The notes under the pieces were generated by a model. The model made no database searches. It saw only the letters and a list, made by a program, of their open reading frames with translations, and was not told where the DNA came from. From Lampropedia cohaerens (GTDB taxonomy: Bacteria > Pseudomonadota > Gammaproteobacteria > Burkholderiales > Burkholderiaceae_C): a stretch of DNA of 43,429 bases. Position numbers and translations under genes: made by a program. Positions 10,528 to 16,345 of the stretch are shown one piece after another; the first letter of the stretch is position 1, and every line of letters begins with the position of its first letter. The DNA is taken from assembly GCF_001005215.1 (NCBI RefSeq), contig NZ_LBNQ01000014.1, forward strand, positions 1-43,429, given 5' to 3'.

Positions 10528-10836
10528 TCAGTGAAAGTCTGACTCTCTCTGATGCCTCACGGCCAAAACAGTCACTGTGTCATTGGGCTCGATCTCAAAT
10601 AGCGCCACATAGCCCGATGAACCAAAAGAGATAACAAGTTCTCGCAGGAAAGGATTGCCGTCCTCCACTTTCCTGCAACTGTACGGCAGTATCTTCAGAA
10701 ACTCGATGCCCTTCATGATGGCCGAAAGGGCGCGCTCGGCCACATCAAAATCAGAAGCGTCACGTTCAAGAAGGAATTCGTACAGGCGTCGCAAGTCCTC
10801 TTCGGCATCTTCCGTAAAACGAACCGAATACTTCAT
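10528..10836 (-). CDS. RelE/ParE-family toxin
   Basis: A 102-residue basic protein of the RelE/ParE fold. It begins MKYSVRFTEDAEEDLRRLYE, the usual N-terminal strand followed by the 'A-x-x-DL' helix, and ends in VTVLAVRHQRESDF, the family's C-terminal strand with a conserved basic segment. Length is typical. ParE relatives poison DNA gyrase and RelE relatives cleave mRNA on the ribosome; the sequence resembles the ParE side more, but the target is unproven. Its ATG overlaps the antitoxin stop by four bases (10833-10836), so the two are translationally coupled with the antitoxin first. It probably stabilises the integrated element. Confidence 0.88.
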   Translation of the reverse strand: MKYSVRFTEDAEEDLRRLYEFLLERDASDFDVAERALSAIMKGIEFLKILPYSCRKVEDGNPFLRELVISFGSSGYVALFEIEPNDTVTVLAVRHQRESDFH

Positions 10837-11108
10837 GCGTTGGCGCGCTCGTCTTTTGCCTGCTGCAGGCGCTGCCTGAGCTTGCCTACCACGGCATCCG
10901 CATCCACATAGCGGCCCGTCGCTCGCGCCTTATCTCTGGATACCAAGGCACGTGCTAAAAAGTCCGCTTTGGCCTGGCGCAGGGCAACCTGGCTGCGCAC
11001 TGCCTTCTCAATGAACTGCGACAGGCTCTCGCCCTCTTGCAGCACACTTTCAGTGTCTTGACGCAGTTGTGGGTCGACTCTCAAAGATGGAAAAGTTGCG
11101 GTTTTCAT
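10833..11108 (-). CDS. Antitoxin of the ParE-type pair (YlcI/YnfO-like, ribbon-helix-helix N-terminus)
   Basis: A 91-residue protein starting MKTATFPSLRVDPQLRQDTE, a ribbon-helix-helix-like N-terminus (about residues 3-45, with GESLSQFIEKAV). A charged helical tail (about 50-91) of the kind that wraps the toxin follows. Proteins with this beginning are often annotated YlcI/YnfO-like and encoded before ParE toxins. I start it at 11108 because the longer frame to 11378 reads through the promoter and palindrome. A 22-bp perfect palindrome at 11118-11139, ten bases upstream of the ATG, is a likely binding site for autorepression by this protein, alone or with the toxin. Confidence 0.82.
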   Translation of the reverse strand: MKTATFPSLRVDPQLRQDTESVLQEGESLSQFIEKAVRSQVALRQAKADFLARALVSRDKARATGRYVDADAVVGKLRQRLQQAKDERANA

Positions 11109-11117
11109 AACAGCCCT

Positions 11118-11166
11118 TTGCATTGCAATTGCAATGCAATCTAGCATAGCAGCTAACTTGCTGCAA
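11118..11166 (-). promoter_or_regulatory. Promoter and palindromic operator of the toxin-antitoxin operon
   Basis: On the minus strand a -35-like TTGCAG (11161-11166) is separated by 17 bases from a -10-like TAGATT (11138-11143). Overlapping the -10 by two bases and running to 11118 is a perfect 22-bp palindrome with arms TTGCATTGCAA. It sits where transcription would start, as expected for an autorepressed antitoxin operator. The promoter boxes are modest matches; the palindrome is exact. Confidence 0.65.
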
Positions 11167-11404
11167 GGCGCTTGATCTGTAAGGCTGTCAATCAGGGCGG
11201 GGGGAGCTGTTAGGCGGTGGAAAAGTCGTCGCACCCGAAGGGCTGTCCACGGGCCGTTATCCACGGGCGCAGCCGGTGGGTAACGGACGGTGGGCAGGAC
11301 GGCTTTTCCACGGTCAACGGCGCTGGGGGCGGGGCTCCGCCACCAGGCCGCCGAACAGGCGGCAATAGGTAGTTTCAAGTCCCCTTCCCTGCTATCCTTT
11401 GCGC
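11167..11404. other. Gene-free GC-rich stretch with a DnaA-box-like site
   Basis: No gene is supported here. TTATCCACG at 11257-11265 matches the DnaA box TTATCCACA at eight of nine positions. Related TCCACGG motifs occur at 11246 and near 11306. Inside an element with a Rep gene this could belong to a replication origin, but a single near-match in GC-rich DNA is weak evidence. A TATCCT (11394-11399) close to the next ATG could be a -10 box. Confidence 0.35.
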
Positions 11405-11782
11405 ATGCCTACGCCAAAACCTATTGCCACTAAAACTCCTCCTGCCACCCCCGAGGAGGCGATCGAACGCTACGCAGTGATGGATAGGGCGATCCGACAA
11501 ACAGGCATCCAGATTGATGAACTGGAATCTGCGCTTGGGATGTACATGATCGGCTTTCACTTCGGGTGGCGTGTACTGGTGGTCGTGCATAACAAACGCA
11601 CGATTGCCAAGTACGAAGACATCTTAGGCATCAAAATTCGCGAGGTGTTTCCGGAGTACGGCCCAGATGCCGATCGCACCAATGCGTACAAGATCATTCA
11701 GTCTGTTTCCAACTTCTGGAAGCTTGTCTCCGGAGACATCAAGCCCCCTGATGGTCTGGACAAGCGCGGACTCGCAGAATAA
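11405..11782 (+). CDS. Hypothetical protein of the mini-element, 125 residues
   Basis: I do not recognise this protein. The first ~20 residues are proline/threonine-rich (MPTPKPIATKTPPATPEE). A predicted helix follows (EAIERYAVMDRAIRQTGIQI), then a hydrophobic patch (MYMIGFHFGWRVLVVVHN), then a mixed C-terminal half with KIREVFPEYGP and NFWKLVSGD. There is no signal peptide, no clear transmembrane helix and no obvious helix-turn-helix. No good ribosome-binding site precedes the ATG, and a TATCCT -10-like box six bases upstream would make the transcript leaderless. It is followed after 52 bases by the Rep gene in the same orientation, with one copy of the 13-bp AATAAAGGGTATG repeat overlapping its stop. 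A role in copy control or Rep regulation is a guess from position. Confidence 0.7.
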   Translation: MPTPKPIATKTPPATPEEAIERYAVMDRAIRQTGIQIDELESALGMYMIGFHFGWRVLVVVHNKRTIAKYEDILGIKIREVFPEYGPDADRTNAYKIIQSVSNFWKLVSGDIKPPDGLDKRGLAE

Positions 11783-11852
11783 AGGGTATGCAAACACCTT
11801 GACAGGGTAATAAATATCCTTTCAAATAAAGGGTATGTCATACCCTTTATTT
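11778..11852 (+). promoter_or_regulatory. Rep promoter with 13-bp repeats and a palindrome over the start codon
   Basis: The motif AATAAAGGGTATG occurs at 11778-11790 and again at 11825-11837, where it forms one arm of a perfect inverted repeat (arms AAATAAAGGGTATG and CATACCCTTTATTT, one central base, 11824-11852). Between them is a consensus -35 TTGACA (11799-11804), with TCAAAT (11822-11827) 17 bases later. Transcription would start at about 11834-11835, which is the A of the Rep ATG. The arrangement suggests a repressor operator, or Rep-binding iterons, covering the -10 box and start. Confidence 0.7.
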
Positions 11853-12761
11853 ATCCCTGCTGCGAAAACGCCTACTGCACAATCCAACGTTGATTCCTTG
11901 CGACGGCATGCGCCTGCTGGCGAGCCGCCGACTGCCGCGCCGAGGGGCCCCGCTTGCGGGGAGACTGGCGCGGCATCGGGGCGCTCGCAGGAAGCGGGCG
12001 GAACGCCTGCTTCTGGGCTTGTCAACACTTCAACAAGTGCGACGTCGTCTCCTGAATACTTGGAGATAGATTCCAAAAAATCCCGGATTCAACGTCTTCG
12101 CAGAACCATTCCCGCAGCAGCCAACATCCTGCAGCAGGAGCTGGGGCCAAGACGCTTCAAGCCTGCCATGGTCACATTGACCTATCGGGATGTGGACGGG
12201 TTTGAGGCATGCCACATTTCCCGATTCTTGGACAGCGCACGCAAGTGGATGGCTCGGCGCGGGCATACCCTGCATTACGTTTGGGTGGCAGAACTGCAAA
12301 AGCGTGGCGCGTTGCACTATCACGTGCTGATCTGGCTGCCCAAGGGGCTGACCCTGCCCAAACCCGACAAGCAGAGCTGGTGGCCGCACGGCATGACCAA
12401 GATCGAGTGGGCACGCAATGCCGTGGGCTACATGGTCAAGTACCTTTCCAAGATGGACAGTGGCGGACTGTTTCCGCGAGGGTGTCGCCTGAGCGGTCGA
12501 GGGGGCCTGCCCAAAGAAGGCCGCGCAATCTGTCGTTGGTTGAACTATGCAGGCTGGCTTAAACGTCTGGCAGGGGTCAATACACCCATCAAACGCATCA
12601 AAGGCGTGGGGTTGGTCAACATCGAAAGCGGCGAAGTGTTGCCAAGCCCCTGGCATGTTTTCTTCAGCAAGGGCAAGGTGCTTGCCATCCAAATGTTCGC
12701 GTACGCGGGCGGTATCGACCACAAGGGGCCGTACTCAATGCTGGGAGATGCGCATGCCTGA
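11835..12761 (+). CDS. HUH rolling-circle replication initiator (inovirus G2P/Rep-like)
   Basis: A 308-residue protein with the three motifs of HUH endonucleases in order: motif I in AMVTLTYRD (about 111-119), motif II HYH at 161-163 in RGALHYHVLIWLP (metal-binding histidines), and motif III YMVKYLSK at 199-206 with the candidate nicking tyrosines Y199/Y203. Such proteins nick one strand at an origin and start rolling-circle replication. The layout resembles Rep proteins of filamentous phages and small plasmids. The first ~70 residues are alanine/glycine/proline-rich and may be weakly constrained; the DNA there contains a strong hairpin. The ATG at 11835 sits inside a palindrome, lacks a spaced ribosome-binding site and may be leaderless; a later start is possible. 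Its stop overlaps the integrase start by eight bases. Confidence 0.85.
   Translation: MSYPLFIPAAKTPTAQSNVDSLRRHAPAGEPPTAAPRGPACGETGAASGRSQEAGGTPASGLVNTSTSATSSPEYLEIDSKKSRIQRLRRTIPAAANILQQELGPRRFKPAMVTLTYRDVDGFEACHISRFLDSARKWMARRGHTLHYVWVAELQKRGALHYHVLIWLPKGLTLPKPDKQSWWPHGMTKIEWARNAVGYMVKYLSKMDSGGLFPRGCRLSGRGGLPKEGRAICRWLNYAGWLKRLAGVNTPIKRIKGVGLVNIESGEVLPSPWHVFFSKGKVLAIQMFAYAGGIDHKGPYSMLGDAHA
11934..11974. other. GC-rich nested hairpin, candidate replication origin structure
   Basis: Outer arms GCCGCGCC (11934-11941) and GGCGCGGC (11967-11974) enclose an inner CCCCGC-TT-GCGGGG hairpin. It lies in the part of the Rep gene that encodes a low-complexity N-terminus. Rolling-circle double-strand origins are often hairpins within or beside rep, so this is a candidate nick site region. 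That role is inference. Confidence 0.45.
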
Positions 12762-13728
12762 GCCGCCAATCGGCAAGGTCGTGCGCATGTACCAGAAGGG
12801 CAAGACGTGGTACCACGTCACTGCTGGACGCAATCGGATCTGGACGCCATTGTCCGAAGATAAGCAAGAAGCGCTGATCTTATGGGCACAGGTGGAAGCG
12901 CAGTCCGCACAGGGCGCACCTGATTCTCTGGCAAACGTGGTTCAGCGTTACATGCGCGAAGTCATGCCCAAGAAGGCTGCACGCACACGCAAGGATAACG
13001 AGGCCGAGGTGCCAAACCTTCTGAGGGCATTTGGTGCCATGCGTGTGGGCGATATTCAGCCCTTTCACGTGCGCCGCTACATGGATGCAAGGGGCGAACA
13101 AGCACCAGTGCGCGCCAACCGTGAAAAGGCTTTGCTTTCACACATCTTCAACAAGGCGAGGGAATGGGGTTACACCAACGCAGCCAATCCGTGCCAGGGC
13201 GTGCGGGGGTTTCGAGAAGCTGGCCGCTCACGCTATGTGCAAGACCATGAATTCAAGGCCGTCAAGCGCGCGGCAAAGCCCGTCATTGCCGATGCCATGG
13301 ACTTGGCCTATTTGACGGCACAGCGCCCAGCAGACCTGCTCAAGATGCGCTGGTCGGACATTTACCGCGGCGCTCTGCACGTACGGCAGAACAAGACGGG
13401 GGCGCTTTTGTCCATCGAGGTAAGCGGTGACCTGGCCGACGTTCTGGAACGCATCAAGCTGCGGCGCGGTCAGGAGATTGGTGAATGGCTACTACAGCGC
13501 GAAGATGGGCAGCCGTTGAGCTATCCGGGCCTGTTCAAGGGCTTTGAGAAAGCGCGCAAGGCAGCCGGCGTGTTCTTCCAGTTTCGCGACATCCGTGCCA
13601 AGGCTGCTACGGACTTGGGCGATCTGGCCCATGCACAGCAATTGCTCGGGCACTCCAAGAGGGACATGACGGAACACTATGTGCGCTCGCGCCAAGGAGT
13701 GCACGTTGCGCCGCTACGGCTCCGGTAG
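12754..13728 (+). CDS. Tyrosine recombinase/phage-type integrase
   Basis: A 324-residue site-specific recombinase. An N-terminal arm-binding part and a SAM-like core-binding domain (about 57-155) precede the catalytic domain (about 160-320). Visible catalytic residues are R191 in TAQRPADLLKMRW, K214 in QNKTGALL, R281 in FRDIRAKAATD, H300 in LLGHSKRDM and the nucleophile Y309 in TEHYV. The box II histidine of the HxxR motif is replaced by arginine (R278), an unusual but not unknown change. The ATG overlaps the Rep stop by eight bases, with GGGAG upstream, so the two are coupled. The gene ends about 60 bases from attR, as integrases usually do, and presumably inserts and excises the element at tRNA-Cys. 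Confidence 0.93.
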   Translation: MPEPPIGKVVRMYQKGKTWYHVTAGRNRIWTPLSEDKQEALILWAQVEAQSAQGAPDSLANVVQRYMREVMPKKAARTRKDNEAEVPNLLRAFGAMRVGDIQPFHVRRYMDARGEQAPVRANREKALLSHIFNKAREWGYTNAANPCQGVRGFREAGRSRYVQDHEFKAVKRAAKPVIADAMDLAYLTAQRPADLLKMRWSDIYRGALHVRQNKTGALLSIEVSGDLADVLERIKLRRGQEIGEWLLQREDGQPLSYPGLFKGFEKARKAAGVFFQFRDIRAKAATDLGDLAHAQQLLGHSKRDMTEHYVRSRQGVHVAPLRLR

Positions 13729-13749
13729 GAAGGTGTAGAAGAAATGTAG

Positions 13750-13783
13750 AAAAGGGCTTACCGGAAAACCGTGTAAGCCCTTG
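13750..13783 (-). terminator. Terminator carried by the element behind tRNA-Cys
   Basis: A 10-bp perfect stem AAGGGCTTAC/GTAAGCCCTT (13752-13761 and 13773-13782) encloses a small CGG-AAAA-CCG inner hairpin. On the minus strand it is followed by TTTTCTAC, so it should end tRNA-Cys transcription; it could also act on the integrase transcript. It resembles the displaced terminator at 10405-10438 (shared AAGGGCT stem and GAAAACCG loop), suggesting attP was captured from another tRNA-Cys locus. Confidence 0.7.
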
Positions 13784-13790
13784 ATTTATT

Positions 13791-13838
13791 TGGAGGCGCG
13801 GCCCGGAATCGAACCGGGGTAAACGGATTTGCAATCCG
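13791..13838 (-). repeat. attR: tRNA-Cys 3' part bounding the mini-element
   Basis: The right-hand member of the 48-bp direct repeat, overlapping the functional tRNA-Cys. It matches 10449-10496 except at 13825 and 13837. Both differences lie in the anticodon stem, so strand exchange probably happened within the 34 identical bases at 13791-13824. Confidence 0.88.
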
Positions 13839-13864
13839 GTGCATAACCACTTTGCTACCGCGCC
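13791..13864 (-). tRNA. tRNA-Cys(GCA)
   Basis: A 74-base cloverleaf on the minus strand: acceptor stem GGCGCGG/CCGCGCC, D-arm with AGCAAAGTGGTTATGC, anticodon stem CCGGA/TCCGG with anticodon GCA, T-arm CCCCGG-TTCGATT-CCGGG, and an encoded CCA after discriminator U. The gene is intact because the element restored its 3' part at integration. Recombination therefore occurred inside the gene, and the 3' half is element-derived or shared. Confidence 0.97.
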
Positions 13865-13978
13865 AGGTTTTTCCGCATGGTGCGGAAAAGCGGCGATTCT
13901 ACACGACTCTGACCAGAGCGCTGGCGAGGCAAAAAATCCCCTCCATGCGCACTGCGGCGCCGCGTCTGCCCGCGCGCA

Positions 13979-15250
13979 TCAGGCCTTCTTGACCTCTTCC
14001 CGGTAGACCAGCAGCGGGGCCTTGCCTTCGGTGATGGTCGACTCCTCGACCACTACTTTCTGCACGTTGGTCATGGACGGCAACTCGTACATCGTGCTCA
14101 GCAATGCTTGCTCAAGGATTGAGCGCAAGCCCCGCGCACCGGTCTTGCGAGCGATTGCCTTGCGCGCAATGGCCCTCAAAGCTTCCGGCCGGATCTCCAG
14201 TTCCACGTTCTCCATGGCAAACAGCTTGGCGTACTGCTTGACCAGCGCGTTGCGCGGCTCGGTGAGGATCTTGACCAAGGCCTCCTCATCCAGCTCGGAC
14301 AGTGCCGTCACGACGGGCAGCCGACCGATCAGCTCGGGAATGATGCCGTACTTGATCAAATCCTCGGGTTCGATCTCGGCAAACAGCTCGGTGACACTGC
14401 GGTTTTCCTTGGACTTGACCGCAGCTCCGAACCCGATTCCGGAGGCCTCGGTGCGGTTCTCGATGATCTTCTCCAGGCCAGCGAATGCACCGCCGCAGAT
14501 GAACAGGATGTTGGTGGTGTCGACCTGCAGGAAATCCTGATTCGGGTGCTTGCGCCCGCCCTGCGGCGGGATGCTGGCCATCGTGCCCTCGATGAGCTTG
14601 AGCAGTGCCTGCTGCACCCCTTCACCAGAGACATCGCGGGTGATCGACGGGTTGTCGGCCTTGCGCGAGATCTTGTCGATCTCGTCGATATAGACGATGC
14701 CGCGCTGCGCCTCCTCGATCTTGTAGTCGCAGCTCTGCAGCAGCTTCTGCACGATGTTCTCGACGTCCTCGCCCACATAACCGGCTTCGGTCAGGGTCGT
14801 GGCATCGGCCATGACGAATGGCACGTTGAGCATTTTTGCCAGGGTCTGCGCCAGCAGTGTCTTGCCAGAGCCGGTAGGCCCGATCAGCAGGATGTTGCTC
14901 TTGGTTAGCTCGACATCATCCTTGCTGCTGCCGCTCTGATCCTTGTGCCACAGGCGTTTGTAATGGTTGTACACCGCCACCGCCAGCGCCTGCTTGGCCT
15001 TTTCCTGACCAATGACATAGTTGTCGAGGTTGGCCTTGATCTCGGCCGGCGCGGGCAGATTCGGGCGCGACGCGCCCCCTGCTGCTTCCTCGCTGCTGGC
15101 TTCGTCGCGCACGATTTCATTGCACAGGTCAATGCATTCATCACAGATGAATACCGACGGCCCGGCAATCAGTTTCTTGACTTCATGCTGACTCTTACCG
15201 CAAAACGAGCAGTAAAGGGTTTTCTCACCAGCGCTTTTCTTCTCTGCCAT
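13979..15250 (-). CDS. clpX: ClpX, ATPase subunit of the ClpXP protease
   Basis: An AAA+ unfoldase that recognises tagged proteins and threads them into ClpP. The 423-residue length is standard. The N-terminal zinc-binding domain has its four cysteines at 14, 17, 36 and 39. Walker A GPTGSGKT is at 124-131, Walker B is in VYIDEIDKI, and the substrate pore loop and sensor regions ([28 protein letters not shown]) are present. It lies downstream of clpP on the same strand, 280 bases away, in the conserved tig-clpP-clpX order. Confidence 0.98.
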   Translation of the reverse strand: MAEKKSAGEKTLYCSFCGKSQHEVKKLIAGPSVFICDECIDLCNEIVRDEASSEEAAGGASRPNLPAPAEIKANLDNYVIGQEKAKQALAVAVYNHYKRLWHKDQSGSSKDDVELTKSNILLIGPTGSGKTLLAQTLAKMLNVPFVMADATTLTEAGYVGEDVENIVQKLLQSCDYKIEEAQRGIVYIDEIDKISRKADNPSITRDVSGEGVQQALLKLIEGTMASIPPQGGRKHPNQDFLQVDTTNILFICGGAFAGLEKIIENRTEASGIGFGAAVKSKENRSVTELFAEIEPEDLIKYGIIPELIGRLPVVTALSELDEEALVKILTEPRNALVKQYAKLFAMENVELEIRPEALRAIARKAIARKTGARGLRSILEQALLSTMYELPSMTNVQKVVVEESTITEGKAPLLVYREEVKKA

Positions 15251-15532
15251 GCGGGCAATACCTTCTTCAGTTCAGGATGGGCAGAGGCACTATTCGCCAG
15301 GCGCCTCTGCCGTCGGATCGGGACTGTGCCGCTGGTGTCGCAGCATACATGCCCCGCTCCGGCAATTCAGGCAATCTTCGCCACAGCAGGCGAAGATTGC
15401 AATGGGCCGTTATAACGCAAAACGCCATGTGGCGCACCCTGCAAACGGCTCAAGGGGGCGCACATGGCACGAATGTGTGGTTTTGCGCAGACCCCCCGAT
15501 GGGGGCCGAGGCGCGTGAGCGCGCCTGACGCG

Positions 15533-16141
15533 TCAGCTGCGTTTTTCCACTACCTGATCCACGAGGCCATAGTCCTTGGCCTCCGGAGCGGTCATGAAGT
15601 AGTCCCGCTCGGTGTCATGTTGGATCTTCTCGTACGGCTGACCAGTACGCTCGGCCAGGATGCGATTCATCTGCTCCTTGGTGCGCAGAATGTCACGCGC
15701 ATGGATTTCGATGTCCGTTGCCTGACCGCGCGCGCCTCCAAGTACCTGATGGATCATGATCTTCGAGTTGGGCAGTGAATAGCGCTTGCCCTTGGCCCCC
15801 GCAGCCAGCAGGAACGCGCCCATGCTGGCGGCAAAGCCCAGACACATGGTCGAGACATCCGGCTTGATGAACTGCATGGTGTCGTACACCGACATGCCGG
15901 CAGTGACGCTGCCACCCGGCGAGTTGATGTAGAGCGAGATGTCCTTGTCGGGGTTTTCGCTTTCCAGGAACAGCAGCTGTGCCACAACGAGGTTGGCGGT
16001 CTGGTCATTGACTTCGCCGACCAAAAACACCACGCGTTCCTTGAGCAGGCGCGAATAGATGTCAAACGCGCGTTCACCGCGGCCCGACTGTTCGATGACC
16101 GTGGGGATCAGCCCCAGGTTCTGCATTTCCAGCATGTTCAT
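15533..16141 (-). CDS. clpP: ClpP, proteolytic subunit of the Clp protease
   Basis: A self-compartmentalised serine protease subunit, 202 residues, forming tetradecamers that partner ClpX and ClpA. The catalytic triad is visible: S106 in [12 protein letters not shown]131 in MIHQVLGG and D180 in ERDYFM. I start it at 16141 ([10 protein letters not shown]) because AGGAG lies seven bases upstream; the open frame extends to 16309, but that part is not family-like and contains the tig terminator. Gene order tig-clpP-clpX is conserved across proteobacteria. Confidence 0.97.
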   Translation of the reverse strand: MNMLEMQNLGLIPTVIEQSGRGERAFDIYSRLLKERVVFLVGEVNDQTANLVVAQLLFLESENPDKDISLYINSPGGSVTAGMSVYDTMQFIKPDVSTMCLGFAASMGAFLLAAGAKGKRYSLPNSKIMIHQVLGGARGQATDIEIHARDILRTKEQMNRILAERTGQPYEKIQHDTERDYFMTAPEAKDYGLVDQVVEKRS

Positions 16142-16264
16142 GTTCTCTCTCCTAGTGAGCGCGGCGTTTCCACACTGCGGGGGCATACCGCACCCCATGC
16201 AAGCATGGTACAAGAATTGGATCGGCAGCGCGGCCGCAGCCTCAATCTGCCCCGCCAACTCCCC

Positions 16265-16299
16265 AACAAATAAGGGCTTGTGCACGCTGACACAAGCCC
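16265..16299 (-). terminator. Terminator downstream of tig
   Basis: A 9-bp perfect stem GGGCTTGTG/CACAAGCCC (16274-16282, 16291-16299) with an 8-base loop is followed on the minus strand by TTATTTGTT. It lies between tig and clpP, so clpP probably has its own promoter, with read-through contributing. Confidence 0.75.
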
Positions 16300-16345
16300 C
16301 TGCCGGCAATCTACTGTTCGGCCCACCGGCCCAGGCGGGCCAGAA

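Larger units (their letters stand above)
10449..13838. mobile_element. Integrated mini-element in tRNA-Cys (toxin-antitoxin, HUH Rep, tyrosine integrase)
   Basis: Two 48-bp direct repeats (10449-10496 and 13791-13838; 34 identical bases, then two mismatches) bracket about 3.3 kb. The right repeat is the 3' part of an intact tRNA-Cys and the left is a detached copy, the classic footprint of tyrosine-integrase insertion into a tRNA. Inside are a ParE-like toxin and antitoxin (minus strand), a 125-residue unknown protein, an HUH rolling-circle Rep and an integrase adjacent to the right repeat (all plus strand). Candidate origin features are a DnaA-box-like site, a strong palindrome at the Rep start and a GC hairpin. 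There is no coat, morphogenesis, relaxase or transfer gene. It may be an integrated rolling-circle plasmid, a filamentous-phage satellite or a remnant; the sequence alone does not decide. Confidence 0.88.

Noticed and set aside
11240-11310. A chromosomal replication origin at the DnaA-box-like site
   Set aside because: A single near-match with no cluster of boxes, no AT-rich unwinding region and no dnaA nearby; at most part of the mini-element's origin.
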